Shown here: positions 34,066 to 43,427 of the stretch, one piece after another
Layout of the letters: each line of letters begins with the position of its first letter
Numbering within the stretch: position 1 is the first letter of the stretch
Source of the DNA: Neobacillus cucumis
GTDB taxonomy: Bacteria > Bacillota > Bacilli > Bacillales_B > DSM-18226
Assembly: GCF_016107705.1 (NCBI RefSeq)
Contig: NZ_JAEHGC010000006.1
Location: forward strand, 248,001 to 312,000
Reading direction: 5' to 3'
DNA length: 64,000 nucleotides
Translations under genes and position numbers: made by a program
Notes under the pieces: generated by a model
Told to the model about the DNA's origin: nothing
Seen by the model: the letters and a program-made list of their open reading frames with translations, nothing else
Databases searched by the model: none

Positions 34066-34911
34066 ATGAATTTATATAAAGTATCAGGCGTTATTTTATT
34101 ATCTAGCAGTCTATTATTCGGATGTTCCAATACAGAAAAAAGCTCTGCACCTGAAAAGGTAAAAGAACCAAAAAGCAGTGCGGCTAATCTTGATGGTGTC
34201 ACGAATACATATCGTGAGTATGCTGTTGGTGAAATCGAGGAATTCGTTAAGGCAACAGATGCATTCACGACCGCAGTAAAAAACGGAGATATTGAAAAAG
34301 CGAAAGAGCTTTACGGTCCAGCCCGCATGTACTACGAAAGAGCGGAACCAATCGCTGAAGTGTTTGGCGATCTTGATCCAAAAATCGATGCTCGTGAAGG
34401 TGATGTTCCTGAAGCAGAGTGGGGCGGATATCACCGAATCGAAAAAGGACTTTGGGTTGATAAGACCACCAAAGGCTATGAAAAATATGCCGATCAATTA
34501 ATGAAGGACGTTAATTTGCTCCGTGCTAAGGTGGAAACAGTAGAGGTTACTCCTGACCTATTAATTACCGGAGCGGTAGACCTATTGAATGAGGTTTCAA
34601 CCTCTAAAGTAACAGGAGAAGAAGACCGCTATTCGCATACCGATTTGTATGACTTTGTGGCGAACGTACAGGGCGCAGAAAAGATTTATCAACTTTTAAA
34701 GCCAGCTTTAAAAGATAAAGATGCCGATGTGGCAAAAGAAATTCAAACCCGTTTCGATGAAATGTACAGCCTTTTAAACCAATACAAAAAAGGTGACGGC
34801 TACCAGCTATATACTGAACTTTCTAAAGAACAAGTAAAAGAATTAAGTCAGGCGATTGATGCATTAGCAGAACCACTATCTCAAATAGGAATGGTAACGG
34901 AGGCGTCTTAA
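34066..34911 (+). CDS. efeO: EfeO/EfeM iron-uptake lipoprotein (M75 imelysin-like)
   Basis: From the ATG at 34066 (after GGAGGATTTTACAGA) it is a 281-residue lipoprotein precursor: signal peptide with lipobox LLFGCS near residue 21, then an imelysin/M75 domain with the HxxE-type motif GYHRIEKGLW near residue 130. It lacks the N-terminal cupredoxin domain of classical EfeO and so is the short EfeM form. It should bind iron outside the membrane and work with EfeB and EfeU. Two Fur boxes precede it. Confidence 0.88.
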   Translation: MNLYKVSGVILLSSSLLFGCSNTEKSSAPEKVKEPKSSAANLDGVTNTYREYAVGEIEEFVKATDAFTTAVKNGDIEKAKELYGPARMYYERAEPIAEVFGDLDPKIDAREGDVPEAEWGGYHRIEKGLWVDKTTKGYEKYADQLMKDVNLLRAKVETVEVTPDLLITGAVDLLNEVSTSKVTGEEDRYSHTDLYDFVANVQGAEKIYQLLKPALKDKDADVAKEIQTRFDEMYSLLNQYKKGDGYQLYTELSKEQVKELSQAIDALAEPLSQIGMVTEAS

Positions 34912-36204
34912 TTGTCAACAAACCCAAATATCAACGATGAATCTACTAAAATAGCAAAAAAATTCTCACGAAGAGATATCCTTAAAACTGCAGGAATAGG
35001 CGGTGTGGGGGTATTAGTCGGAGCATCCGGGTTAGGCGGATTGCTCTCGATAACGGAGAGCAAGGCTAAACAAATAGACTCTGGTGAGAGCATCCCGTTT
35101 TATGGGAAACATCAACAAGGAATTACAACAAAAACACAGAATCATGTCTATTTTGCTGCTTTAGATGTAACCACAACGAATAAACAGGATTTAATTAGAC
35201 TTTTTAAGGATTGGACAAAAGCAGCTGCTTTAATAACGGAAGGAAAGTCAGTCGGGGAGCTAACCAGTAATGAATTTCTCCCGCCAAAAGACACTGGGGA
35301 GGCAGCAGGATTATCGCCATCCAAATTAACGATTACCTTTGGGGTTGGGCCGACGCTATTTAAAAAGGAAAATCAAGACCGTTTTGGGCTACAACATAAG
35401 CAGCCAAAGGAATTAGTGGATCTTCCCAAATTTCCACTTGATGCGTTAGAAGAGGAGTGGACCGGCGGAGATCTTTGTATCCAGGCCTGTGCTGATGATT
35501 TGCAGGTCGCCTTTCATGCCGTCCGAAACCTCGTTCGCATTGCCAGGGGGAAAGCGATTTTGCGCTGGGCCCAATCAGGATTTCAACGTACGGCACAGGC
35601 TGATCCGAAGGAAGGAACTCCAAGAAACTTGTTTGGATTTAAAGATGGAACTGCAAATCCGGATGTAAATGATGAAAAGCTGATGAATGAGCAGGTTTGG
35701 GTGCAATCGGGAGATGGTCCTAATTGGCTTGCTAACGGAAGTTACCTTGTCGTCCGTAAAATCCAAATGTTCATTGAAGTATGGGACCGCACGACATTAA
35801 AGGAACAAGAAAATACATTTGGACGTTATAGAATTAGCGGAGCACCGCTTGGACAAAAAAATGAATTCGACAAGCTTGATTTCAATCATAAAGATGAATA
35901 CGGTAAAGACTATATTCCTGTTGATTCACATACCAGGCTTTCACATGGGGATGGGACGCAAAAAATCCTGCGCCGCGCTTACTCTTATTCAAACGGAATG
36001 GATGTAAAAACGGGTAGCTTTGATGCAGGATTATTGTTTTTATGTTTTCAGCGAAAACCGAGCAAACAATTTATCCCGATTCAGAAGCGGCTGGCGAAAA
36101 TGGATAAGTTAAATGAATATACTTCCCACCGAGGAAGTGCGATTTTTGCTTGTTTACCAGGATGCAAGCAAGGTGGTTTCATAGGGGAAACATTATTTAG
36201 CTAA
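34912..36204 (+). CDS. efeB: EfeB, Tat-exported DyP-type heme peroxidase
   Basis: A 430-residue protein from a TTG start (ACGGAGG upstream) that abuts the efeO stop codon. The N-terminus has a twin-arginine signal (SRRDILKTAGIGG). The catalytic domain is a dye-decolorizing peroxidase with the family motif GFKDGTANP near residue 245 and a likely proximal His further on (SHRGSAIFACLPG region at the end is also typical). In the Efe system EfeB oxidises ferrous iron or acts on heme outside the cell. Confidence 0.92.
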   Translation: MSTNPNINDESTKIAKKFSRRDILKTAGIGGVGVLVGASGLGGLLSITESKAKQIDSGESIPFYGKHQQGITTKTQNHVYFAALDVTTTNKQDLIRLFKDWTKAAALITEGKSVGELTSNEFLPPKDTGEAAGLSPSKLTITFGVGPTLFKKENQDRFGLQHKQPKELVDLPKFPLDALEEEWTGGDLCIQACADDLQVAFHAVRNLVRIARGKAILRWAQSGFQRTAQADPKEGTPRNLFGFKDGTANPDVNDEKLMNEQVWVQSGDGPNWLANGSYLVVRKIQMFIEVWDRTTLKEQENTFGRYRISGAPLGQKNEFDKLDFNHKDEYGKDYIPVDSHTRLSHGDGTQKILRRAYSYSNGMDVKTGSFDAGLLFLCFQRKPSKQFIPIQKRLAKMDKLNEYTSHRGSAIFACLPGCKQGGFIGETLFS

Positions 36205-36234
36205 TGTTTCTCCTCTTTAAAGGAGAGAGAATTA

Positions 36235-37992
36235 ATGAAGACGAAAATAAAATTATCACTGGCCCTATTCATCAGCCTGTTCATGCTCATCCTAATGATT
36301 CAGCCTGCAGCAGCAGCTGAAAATCATGATGAGCTTTTTGTTCTAATTGGCGATAGCTTAATGAAAGCAAAACAAGGGGATCAAGCCACTGTTTCGAAAA
36401 ACATGGAACAATTTTCAAAAGAGTGGAATGCTCTTAAAAAAGAAGATAGTAAACTTGCAAAAACAGTTAACACAAAACTAAATGATGTCAATCGTCTCCT
36501 AAAAGAGAAGGCGGATAATGAAGCCATTACAAAAGGTCTCTCTGCTCTTTCAAGTGCAGTTGTGCAATATGACCAAGAACAAAACCCGGTGGATAAAGAA
36601 AAGGGAAAAGAACAGGTTAAAAAGCTTCTTCCAATCATTAACGCCATGAAGGAAAGCAGCGAACAAGGGAATATCTCAAAGGTGAAATTGCAATATCAAA
36701 CATTAATGAACCAATGGACTGCCAATGAAACCTTCGTTCACGATGAAAGTATTGCTTCCTATGGAAATATTGAAAAATACACGGCTCTCGTCCGAATTGC
36801 GATCACCCAGGACCCGCCTGATTTGAAAAAGGCACAGCTTCATTTAAATGAATTAACGAAAGAAATTGAAAACTTCCTCGCTGGAAAAAACACAGGAAAG
36901 TCTCAAGAAACATATAGTTTACAGGATTTATCTAACCTTTTAACGAAGGCTGAAGACCAAATTTCCCAAAAAGATTATGAAAGTGCGAGTAGGACGCTTA
37001 ACGAGGTCTTAACGATTTGGCCAATGGTCGAAGGGGATGTCCAGACACGGGATAGCAAGCTATATAATGATATAGAAACAAAGGTTCCAACAGCGATCAG
37101 CATTCTTAACTCAAAAAATGTTCATGCTAAAAAGGCTTCTGAAATCATCGAGGATTTACATACCAGACTTGCTCCATTATTGAGTAAAACTGATTACTCT
37201 TTATGGGATGCAGCATTAATCTTACTGCGTGAAGGTTTGGAGGCATTATTAATTGTTGCCACATTGCTTGCATTTCTTAAAAAGATGGGGCAGTCTTCGA
37301 AGCAAAAATGGATATGGACAGGGGTTGGCGCAGGGATTTTTCTAAGTGCAATTCTTGCTATTTTCATCAACATTCTATTTTCAAAACTAACTGCTGCTTC
37401 AAGTAGGGAATATATCGAAGGCATTACCGGCATTGTGGCCGTGTTAATGATGTTAACCATCGGAGCTTGGCTGCATAATAAATCAAGCATCGGAAACTGG
37501 AATAAATTTATTAATCAACAGATGGAACAGGCAATCGCAAAAGGCAGCCTTCTTTCTTTCTCGATGATAAGTTTTCTGTCTGTTTTTCGTGAAGGCGCAG
37601 AAACGATTATTTTTTATGCGGGGATTACCCCTTATATCAGCTTACAGCAACTCGTTATCGGAGTATTACTGGCAGTGGTAATCTTAGCTGTGGTTGGGTT
37701 CCTTATCATCAATTACAGTGCGAAAATTCCAATCCGGTTATTCTTTAAAGCGGCAACCATCCTTATTTATGTATTGGCATTTAAAATTCTTGGTATCAGC
37801 GTTCATGCCCTGCAAATATCAAATATGATTCCGACCACAACAGTTAATAAGCTTCCATACGTTGACTGGATTGGACTTTACCCAACGTGGGAAACGACAT
37901 TAACACAAATTGGATTGCTTGTGATTATTTTCTTCATGACTTACGCGGTAAAGAAAAAATTCTTTAAAAAGTCAATACCTGCAAATGTTTAA
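36235..37992 (+). CDS. efeU: EfeU/FTR1-family iron permease with extracellular domain
   Basis: The 585-residue protein has a signal peptide (1-27), a long soluble helical region (about 28-320) and a seven-helix FTR1-type permease with both iron-transfer motifs REGLEALL (about 333) and REGAETIIF (about 445). The large N-terminal domain is common in Gram-positive EfeU and lies outside the membrane. It completes the efeOBU operon, which imports iron after oxidation by EfeB. Regulation by Fur is implied by the boxes upstream of efeO. Confidence 0.92.
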   Translation: MKTKIKLSLALFISLFMLILMIQPAAAAENHDELFVLIGDSLMKAKQGDQATVSKNMEQFSKEWNALKKEDSKLAKTVNTKLNDVNRLLKEKADNEAITKGLSALSSAVVQYDQEQNPVDKEKGKEQVKKLLPIINAMKESSEQGNISKVKLQYQTLMNQWTANETFVHDESIASYGNIEKYTALVRIAITQDPPDLKKAQLHLNELTKEIENFLAGKNTGKSQETYSLQDLSNLLTKAEDQISQKDYESASRTLNEVLTIWPMVEGDVQTRDSKLYNDIETKVPTAISILNSKNVHAKKASEIIEDLHTRLAPLLSKTDYSLWDAALILLREGLEALLIVATLLAFLKKMGQSSKQKWIWTGVGAGIFLSAILAIFINILFSKLTAASSREYIEGITGIVAVLMMLTIGAWLHNKSSIGNWNKFINQQMEQAIAKGSLLSFSMISFLSVFREGAETIIFYAGITPYISLQQLVIGVLLAVVILAVVGFLIINYSAKIPIRLFFKAATILIYVLAFKILGISVHALQISNMIPTTTVNKLPYVDWIGLYPTWETTLTQIGLLVIIFFMTYAVKKKFFKKSIPANV

Positions 37993-38016
37993 AAGGGCCA
38001 TTTCGGCCCTTTTTTA
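37992..38016 (+). terminator. Terminator after efeU
   Basis: Stem AAAGGGCC/GGCCCTTT with T-run, touching the stop codon. Confidence 0.88.
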
Positions 38017-38036
38017 TTTAGACTCTGATAAACATA

Positions 38037-38173
38037 GTTGTTGATTTCCTCTCCAGGCACAAGCGGTTCGTGGGCGGTTCGGGGAGCCTCCTCGTCGCTT
38101 CGCTCCTGCGGGGTCTCCCCCTGTCCCGTACTCCCACAGGAGTCTTCGTGCCTTCCGCTCCAATCAACGTTGT
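38037..38173. repeat. Interspersed GC-rich repeat, copy 2
   Basis: A 137-bp GC-rich element in opposite orientation to the one at 8918-9013. Shared blocks read on the minus strand are TTGATTGGAGCGGAA at one edge, GAGGAGGCTCCCCGAACCGC in the core and GGAAATCAACAAC at the other edge. The extra length is a central insertion relative to copy 1. Confidence 0.75.
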
Positions 38174-38236
38174 CCAAAAATCAACATTCCCTTTAACACA
38201 GTCTTTGTTTAAAGTACTTTTTTATATTGAACCGTA

Positions 38237-39157
38237 TCAGCCCCTAACCTTTGCTTCCATAAGGATAGAATGAAGGAATTTTTTGATATCAATTCGGGTA
38301 GTTGAAGTGGTGTTTTTCTTTCCTTCGAGTTCGAGCATTTTCATTCGTACTTGGGTATAGTCGAATAATTTGGATGAGAAGTACTCAAAGGTTGGGTTGG
38401 CATAATCGGTTAAACCTAGTGAGGCAAGATGCTCGAGCACCTGTTGAATGGTACGGCGGATCCGTTGCTCCACGGCCTTACCTTCCTTAGTTATTTCCTG
38501 CGGTGAAGCGGCTGAACCGAGCCGAGTCTTGGCCGCCTGTTCATATAACTCTTTTAAAGGCGGGAGGTCGCGATTTCCCTCCATGTCAAATTGATGTAAA
38601 ATCGCTAAAAGATCCAAAAGATCCTTTTCACCGCTCTTGCCAACAATCCCAAGTTCAAGAAGGATGCTTTTGGCAGAGGAGATAAAGGAAGGTTGTTTAC
38701 TTGGACGTGTGTTCTCCAGAATGCGGTTGTTTGTATTATGCTTTGTTAAAAAGCTTAATGATTTTTGAATATTATGAAGTGATTTTTCCAGCATCAGATA
38801 GTCACTTACTTTTTTAAGGACACTGACCACCTCAAGCCGATTAATTGGCTTTGTGATATAATGTTCCACTCCAAGAGAATACGCTTCGCTAATCATATCC
38901 TTTGTTTCGACTTGAGAGATCATAATGATTTTCCCTTGAAAGGAGGGAGCAATTTCTCTGACCGTTTCAATTCCGTCCCTGATGGGCATGAGCAGGTCAA
39001 TCATTAGGATATCGACATCAAGTAAAGATAGAGTCTCTGCATCCACTTCAGCCCCGTCCGTTGCTTCCCCTACAATCGACCCCAAACCTTCCTCTTCAAT
39101 GATATTTGATAGCATCCCTCTGATGGTGGCGGTATCATCGACAATAAAAAAATTCAT
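38237..39157 (-). CDS. glnL: GlnL (YcbB) response regulator
   Basis: The ATG at 39157 follows AAAGGGGTGATTACC and gives 306 residues. A receiver domain (MNFFIVDDTATIRGML; phosphoacceptor in ILMIDLLMPIRDG; conserved K in ITKPINRLE) is followed by a long helical YcbB-type DNA-binding region instead of a standard winged helix (residues about 125-306). In B. subtilis GlnL activates a glutamine uptake and glutaminase operon with GlnK. Here the partner kinase gene precedes it and a glutamate symporter gene is divergent. Confidence 0.9.
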   Translation of the reverse strand: MNFFIVDDTATIRGMLSNIIEEEGLGSIVGEATDGAEVDAETLSLLDVDILMIDLLMPIRDGIETVREIAPSFQGKIIMISQVETKDMISEAYSLGVEHYITKPINRLEVVSVLKKVSDYLMLEKSLHNIQKSLSFLTKHNTNNRILENTRPSKQPSFISSAKSILLELGIVGKSGEKDLLDLLAILHQFDMEGNRDLPPLKELYEQAAKTRLGSAASPQEITKEGKAVEQRIRRTIQQVLEHLASLGLTDYANPTFEYFSSKLFDYTQVRMKMLELEGKKNTTSTTRIDIKKFLHSILMEAKVRG

Positions 39158-39162
39158 GGTAA

Positions 39163-40398
39163 TCACCCCTTTTTCGTTAAATTATTGACCGGAAGCAGAA
39201 TTTCAAAGGTTGTACCTTTTCCTTTCTCTGATTCAACTAGGTTTATTGTGCCATTCAGATTTTCAATGACATTTTTTGTGTAGGATAAACCGATTCCATT
39301 TGAAGCAATCCCGGCTTGATCAAATTTTGTTGTAAAACCTGGTTCAAAAATATACATTTTGTTTTTCTCAGAAATCCCGTTTCCACTATCCTTTATACTT
39401 ATTTTGACTTGTTCTCGAACCCTTTCAACCGTTAATACAATCTGGCCCTCCTGATGGATGGCTTCCACCGCATTGGCAACAAGATTATTGATAAGGGAAA
39501 GAAGGATAAAGGTATGGTACTCCGAATGTTCCCCCGAAATGTTTACCTGAAAATCAACCGATTTCCCGAGCAGTTCACTATAATTTTTATTTGAAATCGT
39601 TACAACTGAAATGATTTCGCGAATGTTCATAAAGTCGTCTAATTTTTCTTTAGCCATTAATTTAGACAAGCCAGCATAAATACGTTGATTATCTTTTTTT
39701 ATTTCGTGTAATTCCCCGGCGATTTTCAACATGGCTTGGGCTTCCTTCTGATTGTTTAGCGTTTTTAAATCTCGATAAATCGTGTAGCAGGCGCTGGTTA
39801 GCTGCTCTGCGTTCTTTGCTGATTTTTCCAATTGGAACATTTCTACATATAAATTTGAGACTAACAGTAAAACCTCTTCAGTCCGCTTCCGTTGCTGCTC
39901 TTCAGCAAGCCTTGTCTCACGCACCAGGATCGTATTGAAAAAGCCAAGTACAAAGAAGCTGCGGATGATTGCTACCCCTACAATAATCAGGCAGCCAGAG
40001 GCTGTCATTTTCATATCGGTTGTGTAATGGCGAATGATCATTTCTGAAAAATTCCCCATTATTTCGAGCACCATTCCAAGCAGACCAATGAGCAGGGGCC
40101 GATGATATAATTTTTTTACTTTAAAAATATGAAAGAAAGCAGCAAAGATCATGTAATAGAAAAACACAGGAAAATGGTTAGGGAAATCAAAGGAGCCAAC
40201 TTGAAACTTGTCCAGAATGATCCGGAAACAAACGACGGCACTTCCCGTTAATAAGCCGGCTAGAACGGGATGGATTTTACGTGACCATAGCAATATAAAG
40301 AAAAATACAGGTGTACTTAAGCTGATTCTTAGATCGGCACCGGCTAAGGGATAAAACTTTACTTCTCCGGCAATAGGAACGGCAATGATCATAAACAA
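39163..40398 (-). CDS. glnK: GlnK (YcbA) sensor histidine kinase
   Basis: The protein has about six membrane helices (residues 1-170), then a coiled linker and an HATPase_c domain (LINNLVANAVEAIHQEG, KDSGNGISE, ASNGIGLSYTKN) of the sensor-kinase SpoOB-type/GlnK group. The assigned TTG at 40398 and the ATG two codons on have no ribosome site. The frame stays open upstream to an ATT at 40422 preceded by AGGGGGGGATCGT, so the true start may be ATT (419 residues). It should respond to glutamate or glutamine status and drive GlnL. Confidence 0.88.
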   Translation of the reverse strand: MFMIIAVPIAGEVKFYPLAGADLRISLSTPVFFFILLWSRKIHPVLAGLLTGSAVVCFRIILDKFQVGSFDFPNHFPVFFYYMIFAAFFHIFKVKKLYHRPLLIGLLGMVLEIMGNFSEMIIRHYTTDMKMTASGCLIIVGVAIIRSFFVLGFFNTILVRETRLAEEQQRKRTEEVLLLVSNLYVEMFQLEKSAKNAEQLTSACYTIYRDLKTLNNQKEAQAMLKIAGELHEIKKDNQRIYAGLSKLMAKEKLDDFMNIREIISVVTISNKNYSELLGKSVDFQVNISGEHSEYHTFILLSLINNLVANAVEAIHQEGQIVLTVERVREQVKISIKDSGNGISEKNKMYIFEPGFTTKFDQAGIASNGIGLSYTKNVIENLNGTINLVESEKGKGTTFEILLPVNNLTKKG

Positions 40399-40607
40399 AT
40401 AGGCTAAAATTTTATCGCGAATACGATCCCCCCCTATCTATAGTAAAAAAATTATTTTCAATTGTAAAAATTTTTTTAACCCACTTTGTAGTTTTTTGTA
40501 GGTTATCGTAGGTCGGCCGTTATGATATAAACTGTAATCGTTTACAAACTATATTCCTACTATAATATTATCAAAAATCAAAAAACTTATCGATGGGAGA
40601 GAAGCGA

Positions 40608-41855
40608 GTGAAAAAAATTAGTTTAGCATGGCAAATTTTTATTGGGTTAATTCTTGGGATTATTTTAGGAGCCATTTTTTACGGGAATCCACATATCGAG
40701 CAATTTTTACAGCCAATTGGAAACATCTTTTTACGATTAATTAAAATGATTGTTGTGCCGATTGTCATCTCATGTCTCGTAGTTGGTGTTGCCGGTGCCG
40801 GCGATATGAAATCGCTAGGGAAACTCGGAGGCAAAACGCTTCTATATTTTGAAATCATTACAACGATTGCGATTGTTGTCGGCCTGTTAGTTGCTAATAT
40901 TTTTCATCCAGGTACAGGCGTGGATCGTTCGCAACTGGTTAAATCAGATATCAGTTCCTATGTTACGACTGAAAAAGCAACGGAGTCACACTCTCATATT
41001 GATACACTTGTAAATATTGTACCGACCAATGTGGTTCAGGCGTTTGCAAATGGAGATATGCTGGCGATTATTTTCTTCTCCGTTATGTTTGGTCTTGGTG
41101 TTGCAGCGATTGGTGAAAAAGGCAAACCGATTATTGAATTTTTTAGAGGTACAGCCGATGCGATGTTCTATGTAACCAATCAGATTATGAAGATTGCTCC
41201 ATTAGGGGTATTTGCTTTAATTGGGGTTACGGTTTCAAAATTTGGTTTGGAGTCATTAATACCGCTTGGAAAATTGGTTATTACCGTATATGGTGCGATG
41301 GCGTTCTTTATTGTTGTCGTGCTCGGCATTGTTGCGAAAATTTGCGGTTATAACATTTTCAAATTATTAGCCTATTTAAAGGACGAACTAATTCTTGGCT
41401 ATTCTACTGCAAGTTCGGAAACCGTTCTTCCAAAAATCATGGAAAAAATGGAACGAATCGGCTGTCCAAAAGGGATTACTTCATTTGTTATCCCGACTGG
41501 TTATTCGTTTAATTTGGATGGCTCGACTTTGTATCAGGCTATTGCCGCTTTGTTCATCGCGCAAATGTATGGTATTCATATGAGCATTGGACAACAGATT
41601 ACATTAGTTTTAATTTTAATGGTTACTTCGAAAGGGATTGCAGGTGTCCCTGGAGTTTCAATTGTAGTTCTGCTTTCAACCTTAGGTAGTGTCGGTGTTC
41701 CAGTCGAAGGCCTAGCGTTTATTTTAGGTGTAGACAGGCTGCTGGACATGGCCCGTACATGTGTAAACATTGTCGGTAACTCACTTGCTGCAATTGTTAT
41801 TTCCAAATGGGAAGGCCACAAAGTAAGAGATCATCAAGAAGAACAAGCCGCATAG
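40608..41855 (+). CDS. gltP: Dicarboxylate/glutamate:cation symporter (GltP/GltT family)
   Basis: From the GTG at 40608 (GGGAGAGAAGCGA before it) the protein has 415 residues and about eight membrane spans. It has family motifs SSETVLPKIMEKME (hairpin HP1 serine-rich loop), the TM7 region YSFNLDGSTLYQ and the HP2 GIAGVPG. It takes up glutamate, aspartate or C4-dicarboxylates with protons or sodium. The divergent glnKL pair is the likely regulator. An upstream ATG at 40593 has no ribosome site. Confidence 0.9.
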   Translation: MKKISLAWQIFIGLILGIILGAIFYGNPHIEQFLQPIGNIFLRLIKMIVVPIVISCLVVGVAGAGDMKSLGKLGGKTLLYFEIITTIAIVVGLLVANIFHPGTGVDRSQLVKSDISSYVTTEKATESHSHIDTLVNIVPTNVVQAFANGDMLAIIFFSVMFGLGVAAIGEKGKPIIEFFRGTADAMFYVTNQIMKIAPLGVFALIGVTVSKFGLESLIPLGKLVITVYGAMAFFIVVVLGIVAKICGYNIFKLLAYLKDELILGYSTASSETVLPKIMEKMERIGCPKGITSFVIPTGYSFNLDGSTLYQAIAALFIAQMYGIHMSIGQQITLVLILMVTSKGIAGVPGVSIVVLLSTLGSVGVPVEGLAFILGVDRLLDMARTCVNIVGNSLAAIVISKWEGHKVRDHQEEQAA

Positions 41856-41867
41856 GCGGTTATATTA

Positions 41868-41909
41868 AAAAAGGCACAACTGGCGGATAGCTGGATGTGC
41901 CTTTTTTTT
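41868..41909 (+). terminator. Terminator after gltP
   Basis: Stem AAAAAAGGCACA/TGTGCCTTTTTT. Confidence 0.88.
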
Positions 41910-42029
41910 GAAGGATTTGGCAGGATGAAAAAGTGCCATCCAGAAAAAGTAAAAAAGTTTCCCTACTATTCAAAGGACTTGTCTCATAGGTTTATAGAAG
42001 TGAGATCTATTGAAGGGGAATCGAAAAAA

Positions 42030-43352
42030 ATGGCTATTTACTACAAAGGTATCTTCTTTTTAGCGGCATCCGCATTTCTAGGCGAAGGCATCGAATTTTT
42101 TGTTAATATGATTTTGGCTCGTGAACTTGGGAAACATGGACTGGGGCTATATATGTCCATTTTGCCAACGATATTTTTAATTGTGTTGCTCGCAAGCTTT
42201 GAACTGCAGGTGTCCATTTCTAAATTTATTGCCGAAAAAGAGGACAGGTACCACCGAAATATCCTTTATCACGCCCTTACTATTACGATTATTTTTACAA
42301 GTGTTTTGCTGCTCTTAGCCACAAGTATTATGCAGTTTATCCCAGTCTTTAATGGGTACCATCCCTATGTCAGATGGCTGGTTCTTATTCTAATCCCGGT
42401 GATTTCCTTTACCTCTGTGGCAAGAGGATATTTCATGGGGAAGCATCATATGGGGAAAATTGCCGTCGCCAACTTTCTGAGAAAGGTTTTTCAGCTTGCT
42501 GCCCTTTTTGTCTTATTTCGGTTGTTTCAATTTAAAACAGAAAGTGCATTGTTGATTGCTATTGCGGCATTGATTGGCAGTGAGGTGGTGGTCTTTCTTT
42601 ATTTATTCTATATGTTTATCGTTCAGTTCCAGCAGGTCAAACGGATTCCTTTTTCTAATCTAAATCGAAAGGTAGTCCGGAAAAATTTAATGGCCGTTTC
42701 CATTCCGACTACTGGGATGAGATTGTTTTCTGCCGTAACAGGGGCTGTTCAACCTTTTCTGATTAAGGCAGCGCTGGTTCGATCCGGTTTGTCCGCAACA
42801 ATGGCTACAGAGCAGTTTGGGATGCTGATGGGGGTAGCGATGTCGATTGGCTTTTTCCCTGCTTTTATTGCCCATTCCTTGATGATCGTACTGATTCCAG
42901 GTGTTTCAAAAACCCATGCTGCTGGAGATTATTCAAGCCTGCAAAAAATGCTCCAACAAGTCATGTTCATGACCTTTATTTACGGAGTTGCAGCAGTCGG
43001 GGTCTTTTACTTTTTCGCACCGGAACTAACTTCCCTATTCTTTAAATCATCTACTCCCGCGGTATTCTTGCAAATGCTGTGGCCATATTTCTTATTCCAC
43101 TTTTTCATCATGCCATTCCAAGCCTTTTTGATTGGGCTTGATATGATTAAAGATTCTTTTATCCATATTATCTGGTCGGTTGTTGTTTCGTTTACCATAA
43201 TGGTTTGGCTCGGTTCCTATCCAGAATGGAGAATGGAAGGGGTCATCATCGGCATGAATACAGGGGCTGTTCTCCTGGCGCTTATGCATTATCTAACCAT
43301 CTGCAAAAAAATCGGAATATCCGTTTTCTTAAAAGGAGCAGTTCAACGATAA
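42030..43352 (+). CDS. MOP-superfamily flippase, SpoVB/MurJ-like
   Basis: The ATG at 42030 after GAAGGGG gives 440 residues; the frame is open further upstream but that part runs back into the gltP terminator. The protein has 12 or more hydrophobic helices and the polysaccharide-biosynthesis/MATE-like pattern of Bacillus SpoVB (FLGEGIEFFVNMILARELG, SISKFIAEKEDR, SVARGYFMGKHHM). It should flip a lipid-linked envelope precursor across the membrane. Which substrate, and whether it acts in sporulation, cannot be told from sequence. Confidence 0.82.
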   Translation: MAIYYKGIFFLAASAFLGEGIEFFVNMILARELGKHGLGLYMSILPTIFLIVLLASFELQVSISKFIAEKEDRYHRNILYHALTITIIFTSVLLLLATSIMQFIPVFNGYHPYVRWLVLILIPVISFTSVARGYFMGKHHMGKIAVANFLRKVFQLAALFVLFRLFQFKTESALLIAIAALIGSEVVVFLYLFYMFIVQFQQVKRIPFSNLNRKVVRKNLMAVSIPTTGMRLFSAVTGAVQPFLIKAALVRSGLSATMATEQFGMLMGVAMSIGFFPAFIAHSLMIVLIPGVSKTHAAGDYSSLQKMLQQVMFMTFIYGVAAVGVFYFFAPELTSLFFKSSTPAVFLQMLWPYFLFHFFIMPFQAFLIGLDMIKDSFIHIIWSVVVSFTIMVWLGSYPEWRMEGVIIGMNTGAVLLALMHYLTICKKIGISVFLKGAVQR

Positions 43353-43427
43353 TTGCTTATTTTGGCAAGGTCCTTGGGTCTAAATTTACTGGAATCAAAT
43401 AAATATGATACCAAGGAGGTCGGTCAG

